Shown in pieces: positions 7,472-15,322 of a stretch of 20,930 nucleotides of DNA. The translations under genes and the position numbers were made by a program. The notes under the pieces were generated by a model. That model made no database searches. It was not told the origin of the DNA and saw only the letters and a program-made list of their open reading frames with translations. This DNA comes from a virus: positions 1 to 20,930 of IMG/VR virus record IMGVR_UViG_3300017719_000279. One strand, written 5' to 3'. Each line of letters starts with the position of its first letter. Positions within the stretch are counted from its first letter, which is position 1.

Positions 7472-7876
7472 ATGCCTTTAGAGAGTGCATTAGATTTTAA
7501 CGCCTATGTTGATACAACAACAGGTCATGGTGTTACTGCTACATTCTTTGAAGTGCAATCTTCACTATGGGATTCAAGACAAGGATTAATTGATACTTGG
7601 TTTGATATTGATTCAGGAGATGCCTATAGTGTAAACATCATTATTGACCAAGAATATTTTAATATAGAGGGCGGTAGTGTTCCTGTTGCTGGTTATCAAC
7701 CAAGAGCAATTATAAAATCATCTGATGTTCCTTACATATCTCAAGAAGATAGATTGGTTGTAGATGCTATTACAACTGATAAAGGTAGCGTATTAAAACC
7801 TGAAACAACATTTCTAGTTAAAACAGTAGAGCCTGATAATACAGGTTTAGTTTCATTGGTTTTAGAGGAGCAATAA
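7472..7876 (+). CDS. Head-tail attachment protein, FII-like (copy 1)
   Basis: The 134-residue protein has the pattern of lambda FII-type attachment proteins, which join the filled head to the tail. An N-terminal helix is followed by beta strands (HGVTATFFEV, YSVNIIIDQEYF, QPRAIIKSSDVPYI, LVVDAITT) and ends in TFLVKTVEPDNTGLVSLVLEE. It is clearly homologous to the next gene; it carries about 18 extra residues near position 40 (WDSRQGLIDTWFDI). Its stop overlaps the next ATG (TAATG). Position after the capsid gene and before a gpU-like gene supports the connector role. The family is inferred from layout rather than strong identity. Confidence 0.6.
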   Translation: MPLESALDFNAYVDTTTGHGVTATFFEVQSSLWDSRQGLIDTWFDIDSGDAYSVNIIIDQEYFNIEGGSVPVAGYQPRAIIKSSDVPYISQEDRLVVDAITTDKGSVLKPETTFLVKTVEPDNTGLVSLVLEEQ

Positions 7877-8226
7877 TGTCTCAATTTAGATTAGAAACTG
7901 AATTAGATATGGCTGGATATTTAGATATAAATTTTGGTCATGGTGTTTCTGCTGTTTATACAAATTCAGGTACTTCTACAACAATTAATGTAATCTTAAA
8001 TAATGAATATGTAGAACAAGAAGAGGGTATTGGTGTAGAAGCATTAAAACCAGTAGCCTATTGCAGAACTATAGATGTTCCTAATATTGCATTTGGAAAT
8101 ACTTTAGATGTATCTGCAATAAAAGATACAAATGGTAATATACTCAAAGCAGCACAAAATTATACTGTTGTTAATATACAATCAGATAGAACAGGTTTTA
8201 GTGCATTAATGTTAGAGGAAATATAA
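7876..8226 (+). CDS. Head-tail attachment protein, FII-like (copy 2)
   Basis: The 116-residue protein is a paralogue of the preceding one. The shared pattern is [AG]Y[VL]D...GHGV[TS]A, then N[IV]I[IL][DN].EY, then [IT]DVP.I, and it ends [TS]G[LF][VS][SA]L[VM]LEE. The size is close to lambda FII (117). A strong GAGGAG (7865-7870) lies 5 nt before the ATG, which overlaps the upstream stop. It likely forms a ring of the head-tail connector. Which copy keeps the ancestral role is not visible; this one is nearer the classical length. Confidence 0.65.
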   Translation: MSQFRLETELDMAGYLDINFGHGVSAVYTNSGTSTTINVILNNEYVEQEEGIGVEALKPVAYCRTIDVPNIAFGNTLDVSAIKDTNGNILKAAQNYTVVNIQSDRTGFSALMLEEI

Positions 8227-8666
8227 TGGCAAACCATATAAGACAACAAATAAGAGAAAAGTTTGGTACTACTTTAACTGGTTTAACAACAACTGGATCA
8301 AGGGTTTATGAATCTAGGGTTTATCCATTAGAAACAGTACCAGCATTAGTTATCTATACTAAATCAGAAACGTCTGAGCCAATAGTGATAGGTACTGATC
8401 GTGTTATGAGTAGAGAGTTGTCAGTAGTAGTAGAAGGATATGCAAAAGCTACTAGTGACTTTGATGATACTATTGATACAATAAGCAAAGAAGTTGAAGA
8501 AGCAATAGCATCAGACAGAACTTTAGATGGATTAGCTAAAGACTGCTATTTAGAGTCAACTGAAATAGAGTTTAACGGAGAGGGAGAAAAACCACTAGGT
8601 TATGTCTCTCTTACATTTTTAACTAACTATTATGTCAAGGAAACCAATCCTGACGTGGCAGTTTAA
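8226..8666 (+). CDS. Tail terminator protein, gpU-like
   Basis: The tail terminator caps the growing tail tube at its head-proximal end and joins it to the connector. The 146-residue protein has the gpU-like order: an N-terminal helix (IRQQIREKFGTTL), a RVYPLETVPALVIYT strand region, ELSVVVEGYAK, an acidic helix (FDDTIDTISKEVEEAIASD), and a last strand YVSLTFLTNYYV. It follows the FII-like pair with a TAATG overlap and precedes the tube protein, as expected. Similarity is by pattern and context, so a related minor tail protein of the Z type is possible. Confidence 0.65.
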   Translation: MANHIRQQIREKFGTTLTGLTTTGSRVYESRVYPLETVPALVIYTKSETSEPIVIGTDRVMSRELSVVVEGYAKATSDFDDTIDTISKEVEEAIASDRTLDGLAKDCYLESTEIEFNGEGEKPLGYVSLTFLTNYYVKETNPDVAV

Positions 8667-8679
8667 CAGGAGGCAAATT

Positions 8680-8847
8680 ATGAAAATGATTAGTCCAAAT
8701 GGCAAAGTTTCTATAGATGCTCACCCTTCTAAGGTTGAGTCTTTATTGAATATGGGTTGGAAAGAGGAAGCAGTCCATTCGCAAGATAAAATTAAATCTT
8801 CTTCTAAGAAAAAGTCGAAAGACGAGGTAGAAAATGGCAACACATAA
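8680..8847 (+). CDS. Small basic protein of unknown function
   Basis: The 55-residue protein starts at ATG 8680 with a perfect AGGAGG (8668-8673) 6 nt upstream; an in-frame ATG at 8632 lies inside the previous gene and is not preferred. The N-terminal part (ISPNGKVSIDAHPSKVESLL, then NMGWKEE) looks like a small folded domain ending in a conserved-looking GW. The C-terminus is Lys/Ser-rich (KSSSKKKSKDE). Like the protein at 7253, it pairs a short domain with a basic tail. It overlaps the tube protein gene by 14 bp. No function is assigned. Confidence 0.7.
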   Translation: MKMISPNGKVSIDAHPSKVESLLNMGWKEEAVHSQDKIKSSSKKKSKDEVENGNT

Positions 8848-9223
8848 AGGAAGTGAAGGTACTGTAAAAGTCGGTACTAATGCTGTGGCTGAAATTAGAT
8901 CATACTCACTTGAGGAAACTGCTGATACTTTAGAAGATACTTCAATGGGTGATTCTGCTAGAACTTATAAATCATCACTGACTTCTTTCTCAGGAAGTAT
9001 AGATGTATTTTGGGATGAGACTGATACTAGTGGTCAGGGTGCTTTAAGCATTGGCTCAGAAGTAACTCTTAATGTATATCCTGAAGGAGATACAGCAGGT
9101 GATACTTATTATACTGGTTCAGCTATTGTTACTGGAGTAACAAGAAGTGGATCATTTGATGGTCTAGTTGAAGCAAGTGTTTCAGTTCAGGGAACTGGTG
9201 CATTAACATCAACAACAGTATAA
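8834..9223 (+). CDS. Major tail tube protein
   Basis: The tube protein stacks as rings to form the tail shaft. The 129-residue sequence shows the typical tube pattern: GTVKVGTNAVAEIRSYSLEE at the N-terminus, then TADTLEDTSMGD and YKSSLTSFSGSIDVFWDETD, with a C-terminal GSAIVTGVTRSGSFDGLVEA strand region. It lacks the extra C-terminal Ig-like domain seen in lambda gpV. GAGG (8824-8827) lies 6 nt before the ATG. Its place between the terminator and the tail chaperone pair is as expected. Confidence 0.88.
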   Translation: MATHKGSEGTVKVGTNAVAEIRSYSLEETADTLEDTSMGDSARTYKSSLTSFSGSIDVFWDETDTSGQGALSIGSEVTLNVYPEGDTAGDTYYTGSAIVTGVTRSGSFDGLVEASVSVQGTGALTSTTV

Positions 9224-9227
9224 GAAA

Positions 9228-9566
9228 ATGTCAGTTATAGATAACGCAAAGAAGCATTTTGATAGCCTAGAAACTAGAATTATAGAAGTCCCTGAATGGG
9301 GTGAGGATGAAGATAGTCCTTTAAAGATTTATTGCAAGCCAATAACCCTTTCAGAGACTTCTAAATTTATGAAACTAGCCCAAGATGATGACGTACAGCT
9401 TTTAGCTTATGTTTTAATTTATAAAGCATTAGATGAAGCTGGAGAAAAGTTATTTACTATCGCTGATAAGAAAACCTTATTGGAGAGGGTTGATAGAGAT
9501 GTATTAATTAGAGTTTCTAGCGAAATGATGAATAATGTTTCGCAGGAAGAAGTTAAAAAAAAGTAA
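9228..9566 (+). CDS. Tail assembly chaperone, gpG-like (zero-frame product)
   Basis: The 112-residue acidic protein (SPLKIYCKPITLSETSKFMK, then LLAYVLIYKALDEAG and IRVSSEMMNNVSQEEV) has the style of siphovirus tail assembly chaperones. These coat the tape measure and recruit tube subunits, and are not part of the virion. It sits between tube and tape measure genes, the fixed place for this family. It ends in KKK-stop immediately after a canonical slippery site, and the -1 frame continues. There is no strong ribosome binding site before the ATG. Confidence 0.85.
   Translation: MSVIDNAKKHFDSLETRIIEVPEWGEDEDSPLKIYCKPITLSETSKFMKLAQDDDVQLLAYVLIYKALDEAGEKLFTIADKKTLLERVDRDVLIRVSSEMMNNVSQEEVKKK
9557..9563 (+). 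promoter_or_regulatory. Programmed -1 ribosomal frameshift site (A AAA AAG)
   Basis: The heptamer A AAA AAG is in register with the zero frame (AAA AAG codons). In the -1 frame a TAA ends at 9556, and the zero frame stops at 9564-9566, so a switch is only possible within these 7 nt. AGGAAG at 9544-9549 lies upstream like a stimulatory Shine-Dalgarno element, and a stem-loop follows at 9578-9605. Confidence 0.85.
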
Positions 9567-9715
9567 TACAAGATAAGCAGCTATACATAAAATATGCACT
9601 AGCTGAAAAACTTAATAAGACTTTAACTGAAATTGAAGAAATGACAGTTGAGGAATTTCAAGGATGGTTGGCTTATCTTGAAATAAAGGAAGAAAAGAAT
9701 GGCAGCTCTAACTAA
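9563..9715 (+). CDS. gpT-like extension made by -1 frameshift
   Basis: After a -1 slip on the heptamer at 9557-9563, the ribosome reads 50 more codons to a TAA at 9713-9715. These encode VIQDKQLYIKYALAEKLNKT, then LTEIEEMTVEEFQGWLAYLE and IKEEKNGSSN. The EEMTVEEFQGWLAYLEIK stretch closely resembles the T domain of lambda-like GT proteins. The long product would have 162 residues and is expected at a low ratio. The extension overlaps the tape measure start by 17 bp and has no start signal of its own. Confidence 0.85.
   Translation, partial: VIQDKQLYIKYALAEKLNKTLTEIEEMTVEEFQGWLAYLEIKEEKNGSSN
9578..9605 (+). promoter_or_regulatory. Stem-loop downstream of the frameshift site
   Basis: CAGCTA (9578-9583) pairs with TAGCTG (9600-9605), and inside it CATA (9586-9589) pairs with TATG (9593-9596) around an AAA loop. 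The structure starts 14 nt after the slippery heptamer. A downstream structure commonly stimulates -1 frameshifting; this one is AT-rich and modest in stability. Confidence 0.5.
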
Positions 9716-11480
9716 ATCAGATATTCATTTTAATTTTGTTGGAAATGATAAATCTGCTAAAGCGGTTAATAGTTTTAAAAAAAATATTAATGGTACGAAT
9801 CAGGCTTTAGCAAGTCTGAGAAATACTATTGTTGCTGCTTTTAGTGTTAGAGAAATAGTTAATGCTGCTAACGTGATGATAGGCGTTGAAAATAGAATGA
9901 ACGCCTTGACTGGTAGTGCAGATAAGACAGCAATAGCCATGAATCACATGAGAAGAATCGCTTCTGATTCAAGATCAGATTTTGATGCGGTTGCCATGTT
10001 ATATACAAGGCTTGCACTAGCTACAGATCATTTGGGTGCAACGCAAAAAGATGTTGCTGATGCTACACAAACAGTAGCAAATACCTTTATTATTGCTGGT
10101 TCTCATGCTCAAGAGGCAAATAACTCTGCTAGACAGTTAGCACAGGGTTTAGCTTCAGGAGCTTTAAGAGGTGATGAGCTTAGATCAGTAATGGAAAACA
10201 ATACCATTCTGACAAAAATGTTAGCTGAAGGATTAGGTAAAACTATTGGTGAACTTAGAGAGTTTGGTCATGCTGGTAAATTAACAGCCGAGGTCGTAAT
10301 GCCAATATTAATAGCTGGCATGAAAGAAACTAATGACCAAATTAAAGACATGCCCATGACACTAGGACAGGCTGGCGTAGCTTTAAGAAATAACTTTCAA
10401 TTTATTGTTGGTGATGTGCAAAAAGCCACTAATGGTTTTTCAACTTTTGCTGCTGTAGTAAATAAATTTGCTGAGAATTTAGATGTAATATTGATACCAG
10501 TTCTTGCAGGAACTCTTTTGGCTGTAAATAAATTAAGATTAGGTTTTGTTGCATTAAACGTAACCATGAGAGCAAATCCAGTTATTGCTTTAATAAGCGG
10601 TTTTACTGCTGTGCTTTCTGCGGCTTATATTTTTAGAAATGAAATAGGAACAGTCTTTCAAGAGGTATTTAAAAGAATGTTACCAAATATGATTGATAGA
10701 TTTAAAATAAAATTTAAAGAGCTGCAAAAAATGATTAGCTTCAAAGAAAAGGATAAAGAGCTTGATGCAGAAATAGTACAATTAACAAAAAATATAGAAA
10801 AAAGAACAAAAGCAGAATTTAAAAAAATTAATATACCATCTTTTATGGACATGCTTCTTGGTAGAGATCCTAATGGTGGTGGTGGAGATGGTAAGACTGG
10901 ATTTACACCATTAACAGCACTAGAACAATTCTTAATGGATGCTGAAAAGGGTTATAAGGATTTCTTTACTAATATCAAAACCATGCAAGAAGAAATGCAA
11001 GGTGTATTTAAAAAATCTTATGATGGTCTTACTCAGTTGACTATGGATTTCTTAAAAACAGGTAAAGCATCATTCAAAGATTTTGCTACTTCTATTGTTA
11101 CAGAATTAATAAGAATTGCAGTACAAAAATTAGTTATAGATAAAATGTTTGCATCATTTGGTAGTTTTTTTAAACCAAAAATAGACACATCAGGTTTAAG
11201 CATACCTACAACAATACCTTCAGGTGATGGTGGTGGTTTTACAGGATTTGGTGCAAGAGCAGGTGGTGTAGATGGCAAGGGTGGATTCCCAGCAATACTG
11301 CATCCTAATGAATCTGTTATAGATCACACCAAAGGTCAAGGTATGGGAGCTACAGTCAACTTTAATATATCAACAGTAGATGCTGCTGGATTTGATCAGT
11401 TATTAGCATCAAGAAAAGGATTGATAACATCAATCATAAACAATGCCATGAATAATCAAGGCAAGATGGGAGTAGTATAA
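9699..11480 (+). CDS. Tail tape measure protein
   Basis: The tape measure sets tail length and leaves the tail during DNA injection. The 593-residue protein has the conserved tape measure N-terminal domain (about 40-220, including TGSADKTAIAMNHMRRIASD, LASGALRGDELRSVMENN and GHAGKLTAEVVMPILIAG). Two hydrophobic segments follow near 258-280 (VILIPVLAGTLLAV) and 297-315 (VIALISGFTAVLSAAYIF). A lambda-type C-terminal region comes next (SYDGLTQLTMDFLKTGKASF, FATSIVTELIRIAVQKLVID), then Gly-rich sequence and LHPNESVIDHTKGQG. AAGGA lies 8 nt before the ATG. At about 0.15 nm per residue the tail would be near 90 nm. No lysozyme or peptidase motif is visible. Confidence 0.95.
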   Translation: MAALTKSDIHFNFVGNDKSAKAVNSFKKNINGTNQALASLRNTIVAAFSVREIVNAANVMIGVENRMNALTGSADKTAIAMNHMRRIASDSRSDFDAVAMLYTRLALATDHLGATQKDVADATQTVANTFIIAGSHAQEANNSARQLAQGLASGALRGDELRSVMENNTILTKMLAEGLGKTIGELREFGHAGKLTAEVVMPILIAGMKETNDQIKDMPMTLGQAGVALRNNFQFIVGDVQKATNGFSTFAAVVNKFAENLDVILIPVLAGTLLAVNKLRLGFVALNVTMRANPVIALISGFTAVLSAAYIFRNEIGTVFQEVFKRMLPNMIDRFKIKFKELQKMISFKEKDKELDAEIVQLTKNIEKRTKAEFKKINIPSFMDMLLGRDPNGGGGDGKTGFTPLTALEQFLMDAEKGYKDFFTNIKTMQEEMQGVFKKSYDGLTQLTMDFLKTGKASFKDFATSIVTELIRIAVQKLVIDKMFASFGSFFKPKIDTSGLSIPTTIPSGDGGGFTGFGARAGGVDGKGGFPAILHPNESVIDHTKGQGMGATVNFNISTVDAAGFDQLLASRKGLITSIINNAMNNQGKMGVV

Positions 11481-12079
11481 TGGCAGGACAATTTCCCACA
11501 GACCCAAATTTTAGAAGTTTAAATTTTCAAGATAATAGACCTACATTATTGAATCAGACTTTATCAGGTAAAAAACAAGTCAGACAAATAGGTAGTCAAT
11601 ATTTTTCTTTTACAGTTGCAATGCCACCCCTAGAACAAGATAAGGCTCAAGAGGTATTTGCATTTTTACAAAAACAAAAAGGTTCTTTTGAGGACTTTAC
11701 TATACAAGCACCAATAGATAATTTAGGTGCAAGTAAATCAGAAACAGATATATTAGTTAATGGTGTTCATTCAGCAGGCGATAATACAATTGCTATGGAT
11801 GGATTTTCACAAACAACAGGTGCTTTAAAAGCTGGTGATTTAATTAAGTTTGCCAATCATTCTAAAGTATATATGGTTTCTGAAGATGCTAATGCATCAG
11901 GTGGTGCGGTTACAGTTACTATATCACCAAATCTAATAGCATCTCTATCAGATAATGAAGCTGTTACTGTAAACAAGCCAAGTTTTACTGTTTATTTACA
12001 AAACAATGAAATCATGTATTCAACAGACGCTAGTGGTTTTTACAGTATTTCATTTGACGTTAGAGAGGTTATAACCTAA
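11480..12079 (+). CDS. Tail tip protein, DUF2460/gpM-like (distal tail role)
   Basis: The 199-residue protein combines LSGKKQVRQIGSQYFSFTVA and LEQDKAQEVFAFLQKQKGSF with EDFTIQAP, a pattern typical of the minor tail proteins that follow the tape measure in lambda-like phages and of the DUF2460 distal tail protein of gene transfer agents. The middle (about 85-170) is an inserted beta-rich stretch, and YSISFDVREVIT closes the chain. It probably forms the ring linking tube and tip. The gene overlaps its neighbours by TAATG on both sides. Family naming is by pattern. Confidence 0.65.
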   Translation: MAGQFPTDPNFRSLNFQDNRPTLLNQTLSGKKQVRQIGSQYFSFTVAMPPLEQDKAQEVFAFLQKQKGSFEDFTIQAPIDNLGASKSETDILVNGVHSAGDNTIAMDGFSQTTGALKAGDLIKFANHSKVYMVSEDANASGGAVTVTISPNLIASLSDNEAVTVNKPSFTVYLQNNEIMYSTDASGFYSISFDVREVIT

Positions 12080-12627
12080 TGCCTAGAAGTTTATCTGCTG
12101 CTTTACAAACTCAAGTATCATCAACAGCAACTAAAACAGCTTTCTTGGTTGAGCTTAATTTATCATCTACTATCAGATTAACTGATTGGTATTCTAATGT
12201 TACTTATGATTCTAATAGCTATGAGGCTGGTGGATCTTTTCTCACTGTTGATTCAGTTACAGAAACAGGTCAATTACAAGTTGATGAAATTAATTTAGGT
12301 TTTTCTAATATTACAAATGAGGTTAGGTCTTTAGTTCAAGACGGTGCTTTTACAGACAAAACTGTAGAAATATATATTGCTTATTTCGATGATAATGAAA
12401 CTATAGTTGGTGCAGTAAATTATTTTACTGGGGTTATAAGAAATGTAGCAATATCGGAAAATATAAGTGCCTCTAATTTAAGCGTTACTGTTGCTTCTCA
12501 TTGGGCAAATTGGAATCTTACAAAGGGCAGACATTATTCTGATGAATCACAACAGGCATTTAGTACAGGTGATAAGGGTTTTGAATTTGCTACTCAGGTC
12601 AAATCAGATGTTAGGTGGGGTTCATAA
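12079..12627 (+). CDS. Tail tip hub-like protein, DUF2163/gpL-like
   Basis: The 182-residue protein begins RSLSAALQTQVSSTATKTAF and continues SVTETGQLQVDEINLGFSNI and YIAYFDDNETIVGAVNYFTG, then VTVASHWANWNLTKGRHYSD. This resembles the N-terminal hub domain of DUF2163/gpL-type proteins, which sit at the tail tip between distal tail protein and J. Classical members have a longer C-terminal part (lambda gpL 232 residues with an iron-sulfur Cys cluster). Here that part is absent and no Cys cluster is present. The gene abuts the J-like gene with no spacer. The exact family is uncertain. Confidence 0.6.
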   Translation: MPRSLSAALQTQVSSTATKTAFLVELNLSSTIRLTDWYSNVTYDSNSYEAGGSFLTVDSVTETGQLQVDEINLGFSNITNEVRSLVQDGAFTDKTVEIYIAYFDDNETIVGAVNYFTGVIRNVAISENISASNLSVTVASHWANWNLTKGRHYSDESQQAFSTGDKGFEFATQVKSDVRWGS

Positions 12628-15321
12628 ATGTCTAATCCGTTTATTACATTTTTTAGCTGGATCAAAACAGCATGGGATGCTGCTAATACTATACAAAAAA
12701 TAAACATGGTATTAACTGCTGCTACTCTTGTGGTGGGTGTTAAGGGGTTCTTACAAGCAAGACAAATGCTTGCAAAAGGACAAGACATATTAGCCAACAA
12801 AACCTCTGCTGGTGGAAAGCTACCAATCATATATGGAAATAGAAGGGTTGGAGCACAGGTTATTTACATGGATGTTAATGCTAATAATTCGCAAGAACTA
12901 TATGTAGTTTATGCTTTATCAGTTGGTGAATGTGATGAAATACTTGGAAGAACTATTGAACTTGATGGTAATCCTTTAACTGATTCTGCTAGATTTAGAA
13001 TCGGTGGTTATATAGGTTCAGACAAAATATCTTCAGGCTCAGGTTCACTTAATACAGTTTCACAAAATGGTGATCCTGTAGAAGTTACTGCTGGTGGTTT
13101 TGGTACTGACCCTACAGATAGATATATGTATGTAATGAATTTACATCACGGAGCTGCATCACAAACAGCAGACCCAATGCTTGTTGCTTCTATGTCTAAC
13201 TGGACTTCTGCACATAGATTAGATGGAGTTTGTTATATAGCTGCTCATTATAATTTTGATACTAGAGGTATGTGGAAAGGTATTCCACAATTAACAGTTC
13301 AAGTAAGAGGTAAAAAAGTATATGACCCTAGATTAGATTCTACTGCTGGTGGTAGTGGTTCACAAAGACTTGGAACTCCATCTACTTATGCATTTTCTGA
13401 TAATCCGTCTTTAACTTTTTTAGATTACATTACTAATAATGAATATGGTAAAGGTTTAACAGCATCACAATTAAATTTATCTACATTTAGCACTGCTGCT
13501 AATACAGCAGATACTTTAGTTGATAATCCTTTTTACAATGGAACTGCTCAAGCATTTACTTGGAGTGGTAACGCAGGACAAAATTTTATAAGCACAACAT
13601 CTTCAAGTCTCCATTGGTGGAGTAATAAAATAGGTGAAACACTTACTCTTACCGACTCAGGTGGTAATACTGTATTAAATAATGCAGAAATAATAGACGT
13701 TCAGAGATATAAACCTTATGGTGGGTCTATATCATATTTTATTTTTTTTAATCAAACACTAAGTTCTTCTTATGCTTCACAAACAGGAACTTCTTTAAAC
13801 AAAGTAAAGAGATTTCATTGTAATGGTTATGTTGATGGCAATAAGACTGTTATGGAAAACTCAAAAGAATTACTTGCAAATATGCGAGGTATATTTCTTT
13901 ATGTTGATGGTAAGTATGAATTAACTATAGAAGATACAGGTACTTCTACATTTAGTATTACAGATAATCATATTATTGCTGATGCTGGTATTTCAGTTGA
14001 TTATGGTAATAAAGATAAAAAAGCAAATAAAGTTATTGTTGAGTTTTTTAATGGTAATAAAAAATATGAATTAGATACAGCAACAGTTTTACATGATGCT
14101 TCTCCTGAATATTATTCAGATGATGGTGATGAGATATTAGAAATAAAAGCTGAATTTCCTTTTGTTAGTGATCCTTATATAGCCTATAACATGGCTAAAG
14201 CAATACTTGTTAGAAGTAGAAATCAGACTACTATGCAGTTCTTAGGAACTCCTGAGATGTATAAACTTAATGTAGGAGATATAGTTGATTTAACTTATGC
14301 AGGTCTTGGATTCTCAGGTAAGGTTTGTAGAGTAGAAGCTCTTGAATTGCAATCCGATGGTTTAGTTTCGGTTAGTTTAATAGAATACTTTGATGTTTAT
14401 ACATGGGAAGTACCACCTCAAGAAGCATTAGAAGAATTATCTGATATTCCTTCTGCCTACGCAGTTGAAAAGCCAGCCAATGTCATTTTTATAGATACAG
14501 ATTCTTCTAATATAGATAGACCTGTACTAACTTGGGATGCACCAACAGATTATCCATCAAAAGAATTTAGAGTAGATGTTGTAGATAGTTCTGCAAATCC
14601 TGTATTTAGTAAAATAGTAGATACTAATTCTGCTGACTTAGCATTTATACCAAAAGCAAATGACTATGTTGCAAGTGTTACATCTATTAATACTTTAGGT
14701 GTTGAATCTGATGCAACTGATTTAACCTTTACTGTTGGAGATGAGCCTGTTGCTGTTGGTGATGTACAAGCAAATGCAATTACTGCCAATGAAATAAATG
14801 TAACTAATTTATCTTCTATATCAGCAGACTTTGGAACTATGACTGCTGGAACTATAAATGCACAAAATGTAACAGTTAGCAATTTTACAGCAGAAAAAAT
14901 ATCAGGAGATATAGATAAACTAGAACCTGTAAGTCTTACGCCTAACCAAAGTATAGGTACAAGTTATACAACATTAGCAATCATTACCTTACCTGCTCCT
15001 GATTTAACAACAGCAGGAAATGGTCATACTCCATTTTTTAGTTTAGTTTTATCTGCCACATTGTCAGGTGGTGGAGCTCAAATGGACATACAATGTCAAC
15101 TATTAGGAACTCCCATTGGTGGCACTTCTACATTTTATACTGCTGCTGAATCAGGACAAGACCATAATTTTAGTAGTGGCTCTATATCACAATCTGTATC
15201 AGGCTCTTTTAATCAAAAGGTTGGTTCTGCTTGTTATTTATATGTAAAAGCGAAAAGAAATGCAGGAACAATAACAGTTAATAAGATACAGGGTATTTAT
15301 GCAGGATTAAGAGGTGGGTAA
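12628..15321 (+). CDS. Tail tip J-like protein (central fibre base, with fibronectin-type domain)
   Basis: The 897-residue protein forms the tip to which receptor-binding fibres attach. A hydrophobic N-terminal segment (about 25-41) is followed by the J-type signature AGGKLPIIYGNRRVGAQVIY (61-80). The central region (about 200-590) matches tail tip proteins (VQVRGKKVYDPR, ITNNEYGKGLTASQLNLSTF, VGDIVDLTYAGLGFSGKV). A fibronectin III-like domain lies at about 612-704 (PVLTWDAPTDYPSKEFRVDV). It is followed by the repetitive NAITANEINVTNLSSISADF linker typical of J C-termini, and a beta-rich end domain. It is smaller than lambda J (1132). The gene begins directly after the upstream stop with AGGTGGGG as ribosome binding site. 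Confidence 0.85.
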   Translation: MSNPFITFFSWIKTAWDAANTIQKINMVLTAATLVVGVKGFLQARQMLAKGQDILANKTSAGGKLPIIYGNRRVGAQVIYMDVNANNSQELYVVYALSVGECDEILGRTIELDGNPLTDSARFRIGGYIGSDKISSGSGSLNTVSQNGDPVEVTAGGFGTDPTDRYMYVMNLHHGAASQTADPMLVASMSNWTSAHRLDGVCYIAAHYNFDTRGMWKGIPQLTVQVRGKKVYDPRLDSTAGGSGSQRLGTPSTYAFSDNPSLTFLDYITNNEYGKGLTASQLNLSTFSTAANTADTLVDNPFYNGTAQAFTWSGNAGQNFISTTSSSLHWWSNKIGETLTLTDSGGNTVLNNAEIIDVQRYKPYGGSISYFIFFNQTLSSSYASQTGTSLNKVKRFHCNGYVDGNKTVMENSKELLANMRGIFLYVDGKYELTIEDTGTSTFSITDNHIIADAGISVDYGNKDKKANKVIVEFFNGNKKYELDTATVLHDASPEYYSDDGDEILEIKAEFPFVSDPYIAYNMAKAILVRSRNQTTMQFLGTPEMYKLNVGDIVDLTYAGLGFSGKVCRVEALELQSDGLVSVSLIEYFDVYTWEVPPQEALEELSDIPSAYAVEKPANVIFIDTDSSNIDRPVLTWDAPTDYPSKEFRVDVVDSSANPVFSKIVDTNSADLAFIPKANDYVASVTSINTLGVESDATDLTFTVGDEPVAVGDVQANAITANEINVTNLSSISADFGTMTAGTINAQNVTVSNFTAEKISGDIDKLEPVSLTPNQSIGTSYTTLAIITLPAPDLTTAGNGHTPFFSLVLSATLSGGGAQMDIQCQLLGTPIGGTSTFYTAAESGQDHNFSSGSISQSVSGSFNQKVGSACYLYVKAKRNAGTITVNKIQGIYAGLRGG

Positions 15322-15322
15322 T

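Noticed and set aside
8632-8679. N-terminal extension of the 8680 gene from ATG 8632
   Set aside because: It lies inside the gpU-like gene, while ATG 8680 has a perfect AGGAGG at the right distance.
12491-12703. Short + strand frame overlapping the DUF2163-like and J-like genes
   Set aside because: It is out of frame with two well-supported genes and has no protein-like composition or start signal.
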